Below are positions 1-7,341 of a stretch of DNA of 50,669 nucleotides, one piece after another. The notes under the pieces are model-generated. The model worked only from the letters and a program-made list of their open reading frames with translations. It did no database searches and was not told the origin of the DNA. Source of the DNA: an uncultured Burkholderiales bacterium (lineage in GTDB: Bacteria; Pseudomonadota; Gammaproteobacteria; Burkholderiales; Burkholderiaceae_C); assembly GCA_937927685.1 (NCBI GenBank), contig CALBSC010000097.1, positions 1 through 50,669 on the forward strand, written 5' to 3'. The stretch's first letter is position 1; every line of letters begins with the position of its first letter. The position numbers and the translations under genes are program-made.

Positions 1-78
1 ACCATGCTGCGCTACGGCGTGAACGACCTGCGCCTGTTCTTTGACGGCGACATCCGCTTCCTCGGCCAGTTCCAGTAA
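1..78 (+). CDS. pheS: Phenylalanyl-tRNA synthetase alpha subunit, C-terminal end
   Basis: Only the last 25 codons are present; the gene begins upstream of the window. The reading frame from base 1 ends in a TAA at 76-78. The visible C-terminus contains LRYGVNDLRLFF followed by an FLGQFQ end, which is the usual terminus of the catalytic alpha subunit of the alpha2-beta2 phenylalanyl-tRNA synthetase. The beta subunit gene starts 15 bases later on the same strand, the normal pheST arrangement, so the two are almost certainly co-transcribed. Confidence 0.93.
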   Translation, partial: TMLRYGVNDLRLFFDGDIRFLGQFQ

Positions 79-93
79 GCCACGAGAATTTCC

Positions 94-2520
94 ATGCAAT
101 TTCCTGAATCCTGGCTGCGCGAATTCTGCAACCCGCCGCTGAGTACCCAGCAACTCGCCGACACCCTGACCATGGCTGGTCTGGAAGTGGAGGAACTGCG
201 CCCGGTGGCGCCACCCTTCAGCCAGGTGGTCGTGGGCGAAATCATCGAGGCGGTGCAGCACCCCAACGCCGATCGCCTGCGTGTGTGCCAGGTGAATGTG
301 GGGCAGGCAACGCCGCTCAACATCGTATGCGGTGCGCCCAATGCGCGTCCCGGCATCAAGGTGCCCTGCGCCCTGGTCGGGGCCGTGTTGCCACCCGGGG
401 AGGACGGCAAGCCGTTCAGCATCAAACTGGGCAAACTGCGCGGGGTGGAAAGCCAGGGCATGCTGTGCTCCTCGCGCGAGTTGCAACTGGATGAGGACCA
501 CGGTGGTCTGCTCGAACTGGCTGCCGATGCCATGGTGGGGCAGGACATTCGAGAGCACCTGCGTCTGGACGACACGCTGTTCACCTTGAAGCTCACCCCC
601 AACCTGGCGCACTGCCTGAGTGTGCTGGGGATTGCCCGCGAAGTGTCTGCGCTCACCGGCACACCGCTGCACACACCGGCCATCGCATCGCTCAAACCCA
701 CGCTGACCGATGTATTACCGGTGAAGGTGATGGCCCCTGATTTGTGTGGTCGCTTCAGTGGCCGCATTGTGCGAGGCGTGAACACGGCTGCGCAAACGCC
801 GGCCTGGATGGTGGAGCGCCTGGCCCGTTGCGGTCAGCGCAGCGTGAGCCCGTTGGTGGATATTTCCAACTATGTCATGTTCGAGTTGGGACGCCCCTCG
901 CACATCTTCGATCTCGACGCCATTCATGGTGCACTGCAAGTGCGCTGGGGCAAGTCGGGTGAAACGCTGGAATTGCTCAACGGCAACACCATCACGGTCG
1001 ACGACAAAGTGGGGGTGATTGCCGACGACCGCCAGGTAGAGTCGCTCGCCGGCATCATGGGCGGTCAGGCCACTGCAGTGTCCGATGCCACGCGCAACAT
1101 CTACATCGAGGCCGCCTTCTGGTGGCCCGAGTCGGTCGCCGGCCGTTCGCGCCGCTTCAATTTCTCCACCGACGCGGGACACCGCTTTGAGCGCGGCGTC
1201 GATCCGCAGCTCACCGTGGAGCACATCGAGCGCATCACACAACTGGTGCTGGATATCTGCGGTACGCCCGCCACGGCCATGGGCCCCATCGATGATCAGC
1301 AGATCAAGATGCCTGAGCGTCAGCCCGTGACCCTTCGTGTGGCGCGCGCAGTCAAGGTGATCGGCATGCCCCTCACCCAGCAGCGCATGGCCGATGCCCT
1401 GCGTGGTCTGGGGCTGCCGGTGAGCGAAGGGCAGGGGACACTCACGGTGACCCCGCCCTCGTACCGTTTCGATTTGCAGATCGAGGAAGACCTGATCGAG
1501 GAAGTGGCGCGCATGGTGGGCTACGACCACCTGCCCACCACGCCACCGCAGGCTCCCATCGAGCCCCGCGTGCGCCTGGAGTCGCGACGAGGCCCTTACG
1601 CGGTGCGCCGTCAGATCGCCGCGTTGGGATACCAGGAAACCATCAATTACAGCTTCGTGGAAGAAAGCTGGGAGCGCGATCTGGCTGGTAACGCCGACCC
1701 CATCCGGTTGCTCAACCCGATTGCCAGCCAGATGAGTGTGATGCGCTCCTCCCTGCTGGGCAATCTGTTGCAAGTGGTCAAGTTCAACACCGACCGCAAG
1801 GCCAGCCGGGTGCGCGTGTTTGAAGTGGGCCGTGTGTTCCTCAAGGACACGCAGGTGCCGGCCAGCGACACCACCGTGGCGGGATTCCATCAACCCTTGC
1901 GCGTGGCCGGCATGGCGTATGGTCCGGCGCAACCGGCGCAATGGGGTGTGTCGGAGCGCATGGTGGATTTTTACGATGTCAAGGCGGACGTCGAGGCCTT
2001 GATGGCACCGGCGGAGTTGCGCTATGAACCCGCCGAACACCCGGCCCTGCACCCCGGTCGTTGTGCCCGTGTCTGCCTGGGCGATGAGGTTGTGGGTTTT
2101 GTGGGTGAGTTGCATCCCCGCTGGCGCCAGGCCTGGGATCTGCCGCACGCACCGGTGATGTTCGAGTTGGAAATGTCAGCCGTGTTGCAGCGCGCTGTGC
2201 CGTCCTTTGCCGGTGTGGCGCGTCACCAGGCGGTGGAGCGTGACCTGGCCTTGTGGGTCGACGAGCAGGTGACCCATGCCGCCCTCATGCAGGCCATCCG
2301 GACTGCTCCGACGCAGGGCCTCTTGCGTGATGCGCTGCTGTTTGATGTGTACCGCCCCACCGCCAAAGCGGGCGAACCGCCTGTGCGCGAAAAGAGCCTG
2401 GCCGTTCGCCTCACGCTCAACAGTGACGAGGCCACCCTGACGGAAGCGCAGATCGATGCGGCCGTTGACGCCGTGGTACAACAACTGCAAACGAGCCTGC
2501 AAGCCCGTTTGCGTGGCTGA
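94..2520 (+). CDS. pheT: Phenylalanyl-tRNA synthetase beta subunit
   Basis: Full-length 808-residue beta subunit of the cytoplasmic enzyme that charges tRNA-Phe. It begins MQFPESWLREF. The N-terminal tRNA-binding (EMAP/OB-fold) domain lies at about residues 40-150 (VVVGEI, HPNADRLRVCQV, CGAPNAR). The B3/B4 editing region follows (RCGQRSVSPLVDISNYVMFELG), then B5 (about 400-475), the catalytic-like core, and a C-terminal ferredoxin-fold anticodon-binding domain (VERDLALWVDE). The length matches the family. It sits between pheS and ihfA, the gap to ihfA being only 10 bases, so pheS-pheT-ihfA forms one transcription unit as in many proteobacteria. Confidence 0.98.
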   Translation: MQFPESWLREFCNPPLSTQQLADTLTMAGLEVEELRPVAPPFSQVVVGEIIEAVQHPNADRLRVCQVNVGQATPLNIVCGAPNARPGIKVPCALVGAVLPPGEDGKPFSIKLGKLRGVESQGMLCSSRELQLDEDHGGLLELAADAMVGQDIREHLRLDDTLFTLKLTPNLAHCLSVLGIAREVSALTGTPLHTPAIASLKPTLTDVLPVKVMAPDLCGRFSGRIVRGVNTAAQTPAWMVERLARCGQRSVSPLVDISNYVMFELGRPSHIFDLDAIHGALQVRWGKSGETLELLNGNTITVDDKVGVIADDRQVESLAGIMGGQATAVSDATRNIYIEAAFWWPESVAGRSRRFNFSTDAGHRFERGVDPQLTVEHIERITQLVLDICGTPATAMGPIDDQQIKMPERQPVTLRVARAVKVIGMPLTQQRMADALRGLGLPVSEGQGTLTVTPPSYRFDLQIEEDLIEEVARMVGYDHLPTTPPQAPIEPRVRLESRRGPYAVRRQIAALGYQETINYSFVEESWERDLAGNADPIRLLNPIASQMSVMRSSLLGNLLQVVKFNTDRKASRVRVFEVGRVFLKDTQVPASDTTVAGFHQPLRVAGMAYGPAQPAQWGVSERMVDFYDVKADVEALMAPAELRYEPAEHPALHPGRCARVCLGDEVVGFVGELHPRWRQAWDLPHAPVMFELEMSAVLQRAVPSFAGVARHQAVERDLALWVDEQVTHAALMQAIRTAPTQGLLRDALLFDVYRPTAKAGEPPVREKSLAVRLTLNSDEATLTEAQIDAAVDAVVQQLQTSLQARLRG

Positions 2521-2530
2521 GGAAGTCGCG

Positions 2531-2857
2531 ATGGAACTGGTTCTGGAATCTCTTGAAACGCCGGCACTCACCAAGGCGCAACTGTCTGACATGCTGTTTG
2601 AACAGATCGGTTTGAACAAGCGTGAATCGAAAGACATGATTGACGCTTTCTTCGATCTCATCGCCCAGCGGTTGGTCGAGGGTGAGGATGTGAAGATCTC
2701 GGGCTTTGGCAATTTCCAGATTCGCACCAAGGCCCCGCGCCCGGGTCGCAATCCCCGCACCGGCGAGACCATTCCGATCGAGGCTCGTCGTGTGGTGACG
2801 TTTCATGCCAGCCACAAGCTCAAGGAAGTGATTCAGTCGGGTAACCACGCCGACTGA
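2531..2857 (+). CDS. ihfA: Integration host factor alpha subunit
   Basis: A 108-residue DNA-bending protein of the HU/IHF family, one half of the IHF heterodimer. The chosen ATG follows an AGGAAG ribosome-binding site at 2520-2525 and gives MELVLESLETPALTKAQ; an in-frame extension upstream exists but would overlap pheT and lacks family resemblance. Visible family features are the N-terminal helices (LSDMLFEQIGLNKRES, DAFFDLIAQ), the ISGFGNFQ strand and the DNA-contacting arm (RPGRNPRTGETIPI) with the intercalating proline. Co-transcribed with pheT. IHF acts in nucleoid architecture and at sigma-54 and replication sites. Confidence 0.96.
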   Translation: MELVLESLETPALTKAQLSDMLFEQIGLNKRESKDMIDAFFDLIAQRLVEGEDVKISGFGNFQIRTKAPRPGRNPRTGETIPIEARRVVTFHASHKLKEVIQSGNHAD

Positions 2858-3014
2858 TCAACTGGAAAACCCAACCGCTTGTCAAGAGGGTGAGTCGGGT
2901 CTGACGGGGTCCTGACGTGCTTGTTTTTGAGAAATATTTTTCGCGGGCACTTACCTTTGCTGTCGACTTCGTGTAACCTCTGCCCTCCGTCGAGAAAGTC
3001 ACGAGTTTTTCAGC

Positions 3015-3458
3015 ATGGAGTCCACCCTTCCTCCCATCCCAGCCAAGCGCTACTTCACCATCGGTGAAGTCAGCGACCTGTGCGGTGTCAAGCCGCACGT
3101 GCTGCGCTATTGGGAGCAGGAATTCACGCAACTGCGGCCCATGAAGCGCCGTGGCAATCGACGCTACTACCAGCACCACGAGGTGCTCATGATTCGTCGC
3201 ATCCGGGACTTGCTCTACGAGCAGGGGTTCACCATCAGTGGTGCGCGCAACAAGCTGCAAGAATTGGTGCAGCATGAGCGCGACAAGCGCCGCGCCGGCG
3301 AAGTCATGCTGGAAGGTATCGAGGTGCTGGAGGAAGATCGCCGCATTGATGAGTCCTCGCTGGTGGATACCTGGAACCTTAGCGGACTCATCACCGACGC
3401 CCCCAAACTGCAGAGTCTGCGCCGCGAGTTGCGGGAAATTCGAGAGTTGCTGGCCTGA
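3015..3458 (+). CDS. MerR-family transcriptional regulator
   Basis: A 147-residue regulator with an N-terminal MerR winged helix-turn-helix at about residues 12-80 (YFTIGEVSDLCGV, LRYWEQEF, RRYYQHHEVLMIRRIRDLL), followed by a predicted coiled-coil dimerisation segment rich in charged residues. No cysteine cluster suggests a metal-sensing site. The 157-base gap from ihfA contains no obvious terminator, so it may be read with the pheST-ihfA operon or from its own promoter. A MerR-type gene between ihfA and tRNA-Pro is a recurrent arrangement in Burkholderiales (from memory). The regulon is unknown. Confidence 0.9.
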   Translation: MESTLPPIPAKRYFTIGEVSDLCGVKPHVLRYWEQEFTQLRPMKRRGNRRYYQHHEVLMIRRIRDLLYEQGFTISGARNKLQELVQHERDKRRAGEVMLEGIEVLEEDRRIDESSLVDTWNLSGLITDAPKLQSLRRELREIRELLA

Positions 3459-3484
3459 CCCGGTGCAAGGCCGCAGAAGCACGT

Positions 3485-3490
3485 TATAAT
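3485..3490 (+). promoter_or_regulatory. Probable -10 element for tRNA-Pro
   Basis: A consensus TATAAT hexamer lies ten bases before the mature tRNA 5' end and just after the MerR stop codon. Its position would place the transcription start at about 3497. I see no good -35 hexamer at the ideal 16-18 base spacing, so assignment rests on the -10 and position only. Confidence 0.5.
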
Positions 3491-3499
3491 TTGACGCTT

Positions 3500-3576
3500 C
3501 GGCGTGTAGCGCAGCCTGGTAGCGCACTTGCATGGGGTGCAAGGGGTCGCGAGTTCGAATCCCGCCACGCCGACCA
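3500..3576 (+). tRNA. tRNA-Pro (anticodon GGG)
   Basis: A complete 77-base cloverleaf with encoded CCA. Acceptor arms CGGCGTG (3500-3506) and CACGCCG (3566-3572) pair perfectly, followed by discriminator A and CCA. The D arm is GCGC...GCGC. The anticodon stem CTTGC/GCAAG encloses the loop ATGGGGT, which puts GGG at positions 34-36, giving proline. The T arm has the usual TTCGAAT loop; its stem GCGAG/CCCGC contains one A-C mismatch at positions 52-62. A rho-independent terminator follows directly. Confidence 0.97.
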
Positions 3577-3586
3577 TCAACACCAA

Positions 3587-3625
3587 CGGGCTAGCTCTCA
3601 CAAGGAGCTAGCCCGATTGTTTTTT
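3587..3625 (+). terminator. Rho-independent terminator after tRNA-Pro
   Basis: A perfect 11-bp stem (CGGGCTAGCTC at 3587-3597 with GAGCTAGCCCG at 3605-3615) encloses a 7-base loop and is followed by ATTGTTTTTT. It ends the tRNA transcript and separates it from the convergent enoyl-CoA hydratase gene. Confidence 0.93.
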
Positions 3626-3654
3626 GGACGCTCAAACGCTCCGCCTGTTGCTCG

Positions 3655-4482
3655 TCAACGCCCCTTGAACACCGGCTCTCGCTTGTCCACGAAGGCTCGC
3701 GTGGCTTCCTTGTGGTCCTCCGTTTGTGCGCAGTGGACGTGGTGCGTGGCTTCCAGGTCCATGCACTCCATCAACTCGCCGTTGATGGCGCGGTTGAGGT
3801 TTTCCTTCATGTAACGGTAGGCCACGGTGGGGCCACTGGCCAGGCGTTTGGCCAGGGCCTGGGCGCGCTGCGTCAACTCGGCTGCTGGGCAGACCCAGTT
3901 GGTGAGGCCCAGCGCCAGGGCCTGTGCCGCGTCAATGCGTTCAGGCAGCAAATACATTTCGCGTGCCTTGGCGGCGCCAACCAGGCGCGTGAGGAAATAC
4001 GAGCCGCCGTAATCACCTGAAAAGCCCACCCGGGCAAAGGCTGTCGTCATGAAGGCCGAATCGGCCATGATGCGTAAATCGCAAGCCAGCGCAATGGAGA
4101 ATCCGGCGCCTGCGGCCGCCCCGGGAATGGCCGCCAGCGTGGGTTTGGGCATGGTGAACAAACGCCCGGAGATGCCGCGCTGATCCTGACGCTGACGGTG
4201 GATGTATTCATCGAGCGTGTGTGAGCCCGGCTCGTTGTAATTGCGCGTGAGCATGCTCTTGACATCCCCACCTGCGCAGAAAGCGCGGCCATTGCCGGTC
4301 AGGACGATGCATTTGACCGCCGGGTTGGATTCGGCCTGGGCCAACTGCACTTGCAAAGCCTCGTTCAAGGCGCGTGACAGGGCATTGCGGGCGTCAGGGC
4401 GGTTGAAGGTGAGCGTGAGCACGCCCTCATCCAGGGTGGCGAGCAGGTCAGGTGTGCCGGTGTCGAGAGCGGTGGAGGACAT
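3655..4482 (-). CDS. Enoyl-CoA hydratase/isomerase family protein
   Basis: A 275-residue crotonase-fold protein. Family features include the N-terminal substrate region (LTLTFNRPDARNALS), the GNGRAFCAGGDVKSM oxyanion-hole strand, and the second oxyanion segment IPGAAAGAGFSIALACDLRI. At the catalytic positions the sequence reads AFARVGFSGDYGGSYFLTRLVG; an aspartate (GDYGG) takes the place of the first glutamate of classical hydratases, so the exact reaction (hydratase, isomerase or hydrolase) is uncertain. The gene stands alone, convergent with the tRNA operon and divergent from the H-NS gene. No clear ribosome-binding site precedes the ATG. Confidence 0.9.
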   Translation of the reverse strand: MSSTALDTGTPDLLATLDEGVLTLTFNRPDARNALSRALNEALQVQLAQAESNPAVKCIVLTGNGRAFCAGGDVKSMLTRNYNEPGSHTLDEYIHRQRQDQRGISGRLFTMPKPTLAAIPGAAAGAGFSIALACDLRIMADSAFMTTAFARVGFSGDYGGSYFLTRLVGAAKAREMYLLPERIDAAQALALGLTNWVCPAAELTQRAQALAKRLASGPTVAYRYMKENLNRAINGELMECMDLEATHHVHCAQTEDHKEATRAFVDKREPVFKGR

Positions 4483-4583
4483 ACGGGAAATGGAAAGTGG
4501 ACGTGCAGGGAATATAAACCGATTGGGACGAAGGTCTTGTGCCGCCGGTACGTCATGAGGTCAGCGATATTCCGTATCAATTT

Positions 4584-4596
4584 GATTGATTCAATC
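4584..4596. promoter_or_regulatory. 13-bp dyad in the H-NS gene upstream region
   Basis: GATTGA-T-TCAATC is a perfect 6+1+6 inverted repeat in the AT-rich stretch between the enoyl-CoA hydratase start and the H-NS gene. It differs from the two dyads nearer the gene and could be a separate regulator site. Confidence 0.35.
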
Positions 4597-4610
4597 GGAT
4601 TTAAATGTCT

Positions 4611-4627
4611 GAATATCCTGGATATTC
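4611..4627. promoter_or_regulatory. Distal GAATATCC dyad upstream of the H-NS gene
   Basis: A perfect 8+1+8 inverted repeat (GAATATCC-T-GGATATTC) centred on 4619, 23 bases upstream of a second near-identical dyad, so the two lie about two helical turns apart. A lone GATATTC half-site occurs further upstream at 4566-4572. Position just ahead of the putative promoter suggests an operator, perhaps for autoregulation; the binding protein is inferred, not shown. Confidence 0.5.
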
Positions 4628-4634
4628 AAATTTA

Positions 4635-4649
4635 AATATCCGGGATATT
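4635..4649. promoter_or_regulatory. Proximal AATATCC dyad at the H-NS promoter
   Basis: AATATCC-G-GGATATT is a perfect 7+1+7 inverted repeat centred on 4642. It covers the place where the -35 element should lie relative to the TATAAT at 4658-4663, so a protein bound here would be expected to block transcription. Confidence 0.5.
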
Positions 4650-4657
4650 CATTGATA

Positions 4658-4663
4658 TATAAT
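4658..4663 (+). promoter_or_regulatory. Probable -10 element of the H-NS gene
   Basis: A TATAAT hexamer 16 bases before the start codon, inside a stretch that is almost entirely A and T. If it is used, transcription starts near 4670 and the leader is about ten bases, consistent with the absence of a Shine-Dalgarno sequence ahead of the ATG. Confidence 0.5.
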
Positions 4664-4679
4664 GTTTTTTTAATTTATT

Positions 4680-5051
4680 ATGAGTATGAATATGGTGACT
4701 TCCGTTGCAAACCAATTGGCCAAACTCCGTAAAGAGCGTGAGGCAATTGAGAAGCGTGAAAAAGCGCTGATGGCCCGTACCCATGACAAGGCGTTGGCCA
4801 AAATCGTGCAACTGGCCCGTGATGCAGGGCTGACGGCCAACGATATTGCCAAGGCACTGGGCGGTGGCAAGCCTGCCAAGGCCAAGGCAACCCGTGCAGC
4901 GGGTAAATCTTCAGGCCCCCGTGGCAAGGTGGCGCCCAAGTACCGCAACCCGGCCCACAGCGAGCAGACCTGGACGGGTCGTGGCAAGGCCCCGATCTGG
5001 GTCCAGGCCCTGAAAGCCGCCGGCACACTGGATTCCGCACTCATCAAATAA
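4680..5051 (+). CDS. H-NS family nucleoid-associated protein
   Basis: A 123-residue H-NS/Bv3F-type protein. Residues 8-35 form a charged heptad-like helix (NQLAKLRKEREAIEKREKAL) expected to mediate oligomerisation. A basic Ala/Lys/Gly linker follows (about 61-82), then the C-terminal DNA-binding domain with the signature TWTGRGKAPIW at 97-107, matching the T-W-[ST]-G-x-G core that inserts into the AT-rich minor groove. There are three in-frame ATGs (4680, 4686, 4692) and no clear ribosome-binding site, so the exact start is uncertain. Its upstream region is strikingly AT-rich with tandem dyads, and GAATATCC-like octamers also lie downstream, which fits self-silencing. Confidence 0.92.
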   Translation: MSMNMVTSVANQLAKLRKEREAIEKREKALMARTHDKALAKIVQLARDAGLTANDIAKALGGGKPAKAKATRAAGKSSGPRGKVAPKYRNPAHSEQTWTGRGKAPIWVQALKAAGTLDSALIK

Positions 5052-5094
5052 ATATCCTTTCGGCTGGCTGAATAATCCCGGCCTGAGAATATCC

Positions 5095-5123
5095 AACCCG
5101 CGAATGACCTTCGCGGGTTTTTT
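5095..5123 (+). terminator. Rho-independent terminator of the H-NS gene
   Basis: AACCCGCGAA (5095-5104) pairs with TTCGCGGGTT (5110-5119) around a 5-base loop, and the stem runs straight into a T-tract ending at 5123. It separates the H-NS gene from the secreted CMD-like gene. Confidence 0.92.
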
Positions 5124-5168
5124 GCTTTATATTCACCCCAAAATCCCCGCGTGAACCAGGAGACCAAC

Positions 5169-5855
5169 ATGCCCAAGTTTGACAATATCAAAGTGTCTGT
5201 GACGGCTTGCGCCGTGGCGCTGGCCTTGACGGCGGTTGGTATGCCTGGTCAAGCGCAAGAGTCGGGTCGACGTTTCAAAGTGTTGACCCTGGACGAGATG
5301 ACGCCCGCCCAGCGCGAAGTGGCCGACAAGATCCGCTCCGGGCCGCGCGCCGCCGTGAGCGGCAGTGCCGCCAACAGCGGCAACAGCGTCGGCAGTCCGT
5401 TCAACGTGTGGTTGCGCAGTCCCGAGTCGGCCGACCCGATTCAGCAGGTGGGGTCGTATATCCGGTTCAAGAGTTCATTGGGGCCCCGGCTCAATGAGTT
5501 TGCCATTTTGATCACGGCCCGCGAGTGGACCTCGCAATACGAGTGGTACGCCCATCACCGACTGGCCCTGCTGGCGGGCCTCAGTCCGCAAGTGGCACAA
5601 GCGGTGGCCGAAGGCAAGCGCCCCACCGGGATGCAACCGGATGAAGAAATCGTCTATGACTTTTCGCGTGAATTGCACCAGACGCGCCGGGTCAGTGATG
5701 CCACCTATGCGCGTGCCTTGCAACAATTTGGCGAGCGCGGCGTGATGGACCTGATTGCGGTCAATGGCTACTACACCCTGGTGTCCATGACCTTGAACGT
5801 GGACCGTACGCCCATTCCCAATGGCGGTGCTTTGCCGCTGGCTGAATTGAAGTGA
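5169..5855 (+). CDS. Exported carboxymuconolactone-decarboxylase-fold protein
   Basis: A 228-residue protein from the ATG at 5169, which has an AGGAG ribosome-binding site at 5158-5162; the in-frame GTG at 5151 lies upstream of that site and is unlikely. The first ~30 residues form a signal peptide (SVTACAVALALTAVGMPGQAQ). The mature part resembles the CMD/AhpD-like fold: PFNVWLRSPE, LNEFAILITAREW, YEWYAHHRLALLAGLS and the NGYYTLVSMTLN terminal helix. The CxxC pair of AhpD peroxidases is absent, so it is not a classical alkylhydroperoxidase. It is a paralogue of the cytoplasmic protein at 31840-32409. Its function is unknown; export of this fold is unusual. Confidence 0.85.
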   Translation: MPKFDNIKVSVTACAVALALTAVGMPGQAQESGRRFKVLTLDEMTPAQREVADKIRSGPRAAVSGSAANSGNSVGSPFNVWLRSPESADPIQQVGSYIRFKSSLGPRLNEFAILITAREWTSQYEWYAHHRLALLAGLSPQVAQAVAEGKRPTGMQPDEEIVYDFSRELHQTRRVSDATYARALQQFGERGVMDLIAVNGYYTLVSMTLNVDRTPIPNGGALPLAELK

Positions 5856-5893
5856 GCGGGCCGAAACGGGTGGGCGTCTAGGGGCGCCCGCTC
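5854..5893 (+). terminator. Strong hairpin after the exported CMD-like gene
   Basis: GAGCGGGC (5854-5861) pairs with GCCCGCTC (5886-5893), overlapping the stop codon. A competing inner stem of GGGCG/CGCCC is possible. There is no T-tract, so it may act as an RNA 3'-end structure rather than an intrinsic terminator. Confidence 0.35.
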
Positions 5894-5947
5894 AAGAGCG
5901 CTACAGCCCTACGCAGTCACCACGTCCATCAGCCGTGGCGCCCCCCG

Positions 5948-6466
5948 TCAGCGCATGAATTTCTTGACATAGTCGGCACCCAGACCGACCTGCTCGAAGT
6001 GAGCGCGGTATTTTTCAATGCGGGTGAACACATCGTCATAGCCCGTGGCGTTGCCTTGAGGATCCACATACATCAGTGAGCCATGCACGGTGAACAAGGT
6101 GACCATGTCCACGCAGTCATCCGGCACGATCAGGGTATGGGTTTCGCCCGGGGGTTCAAAGACATAGCCGCCTTCTTCCGCCACCCAGTCGTGTTCCAGG
6201 TAATACCACTGGCCGCGAATGACATAGGCGTGCACCTGGCCAGAGTGGCGATGCCGCTGCAGCAGACCCGAGCGCTTGACGCGCAACAAGTGCACATAAA
6301 ACCCCGAGGTCACATTCAGGTGAATCGGGCGCGACCACACGCCATCGCCCACGGGGGCCCACAACTGGGGGTCGTCACCCATGAGGTCGGGGATCACCAT
6401 GTCCGGCGTCATGCCCCAGGGCTGGGGCTTTTGGTAAGGAATTCGGTCGGTGCTGGCTTGTGTCAT
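5948..6466 (-). CDS. Cupin dioxygenase, 2,4'-dihydroxyacetophenone dioxygenase-like
   Basis: A 172-residue single-domain cupin. The metal site is visible as HRHSGQVHAYVIRG (two or three histidines of cupin motif 1) followed by PPGETHTLIVPDD (motif 2 region with His). Overall layout (TPDMVIPDLMGDDPQLWAPVGDGVW at the N-terminus, VHGSLMYVD near the end) recalls 2,4'-dihydroxyacetophenone dioxygenase and related C-C-cleaving Fe(II) enzymes. That assignment is from memory of the family; acetylacetone-cleaving or ChrR-like roles are alternatives. It is monocistronic, convergent with the exported CMD-like gene and followed upstream by the hemerythrin gene on the same strand. Confidence 0.78.
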   Translation of the reverse strand: MTQASTDRIPYQKPQPWGMTPDMVIPDLMGDDPQLWAPVGDGVWSRPIHLNVTSGFYVHLLRVKRSGLLQRHRHSGQVHAYVIRGQWYYLEHDWVAEEGGYVFEPPGETHTLIVPDDCVDMVTLFTVHGSLMYVDPQGNATGYDDVFTRIEKYRAHFEQVGLGADYVKKFMR

Positions 6467-6562
6467 GTGGTCTCCAAGGATCAGTCGAGACGCATTATTG
6501 CAAATCGATCTGGATCAGCAAGCCCTCGCCGGTGGGAGTGTCGCCGCGGTTACCCCCGCCGT

Positions 6563-7147
6563 TCAGTCGCCCCCCAGTCCAATCGGCGACGGTGCGTTGA
6601 TGGTGATGCGCGAAAACAGGCCCTGGTAATCCTGGCCCGGCGGGTATTTGCCGGTCAAAGGGTCGCAGTTGGTGGCAAACGCGTCATCCAGTGCCTTCCA
6701 TTCGTCGGCGCTCAGGCATTGTTGAGCCTTCGGCAGGATCACGCTTTCTTCCAGTCGCATGTGGTCGAGGTAGAACCGCAGGAATTCCTGCGCAGCGTTT
6801 GCAAAGGCGTTACGCCGGCTGTCCCCCAACAGTTCCCAGGCCAGCAACATGTGTTGCAACTCTCGCACCCGATGTTCCCCGCGAACATGGTCTTTCTCGA
6901 GTTGCGAGACCGTGCCGGCCAGCTCGGGACAGTGGTGCAGGATGGGCGGGAAGAGCAACTGCGATTCCTTGGGATGGTGCAGACGCTCCGGAAATTCGTC
7001 AATGTAAAACAGCATGGCGCGCAGCACTTCAAAGAATTTGCCCCGTTCCGGCTCGGGGCCACGTTGGAGCATGAGCGACAGGGAGCGCAACATGGCACCC
7101 AGGGCGGAGTGCTCTTCAAGGATGATCTGCATGCTCGGGTGTTTCAT
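6563..7147 (-). CDS. Hemerythrin HHE-domain protein
   Basis: A 194-residue protein when started at the ATG at 7147, preceded by a GGAG about ten bases upstream; a longer in-frame start lacks such a site. Di-iron ligands of the hemerythrin cation-binding fold are visible: ILEEHSALG (first His), ERLHHPKESQLLFP (HHxxE), EKDHVRGEHR, and YLDHMRLEESVILPKA (HxxxE). Such proteins bind oxygen or NO or act in iron-sulfur repair. It lies on the same strand as the cupin dioxygenase 96 bases downstream, so co-transcription is possible. Confidence 0.9.
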   Translation of the reverse strand: MKHPSMQIILEEHSALGAMLRSLSLMLQRGPEPERGKFFEVLRAMLFYIDEFPERLHHPKESQLLFPPILHHCPELAGTVSQLEKDHVRGEHRVRELQHMLLAWELLGDSRRNAFANAAQEFLRFYLDHMRLEESVILPKAQQCLSADEWKALDDAFATNCDPLTGKYPPGQDYQGLFSRITINAPSPIGLGGD

Positions 7148-7341
7148 GTCATGGCTCCGGAAGGGTTTCTTGTGGAGAAGCCACTGTGTCACGAGGGCGG
7201 GGGCGGGTTCTTGATCGACGTCAATGCCGGGTCAATGTCGTGATCCATCCGGGGACCGCTGTCACCGGCGAATCATCCCGGGACCGACTGAGGGGGGAGG
7301 GCGCGCCATAATCCACGTCAGATTGCCATCCGGAGCCTTCC

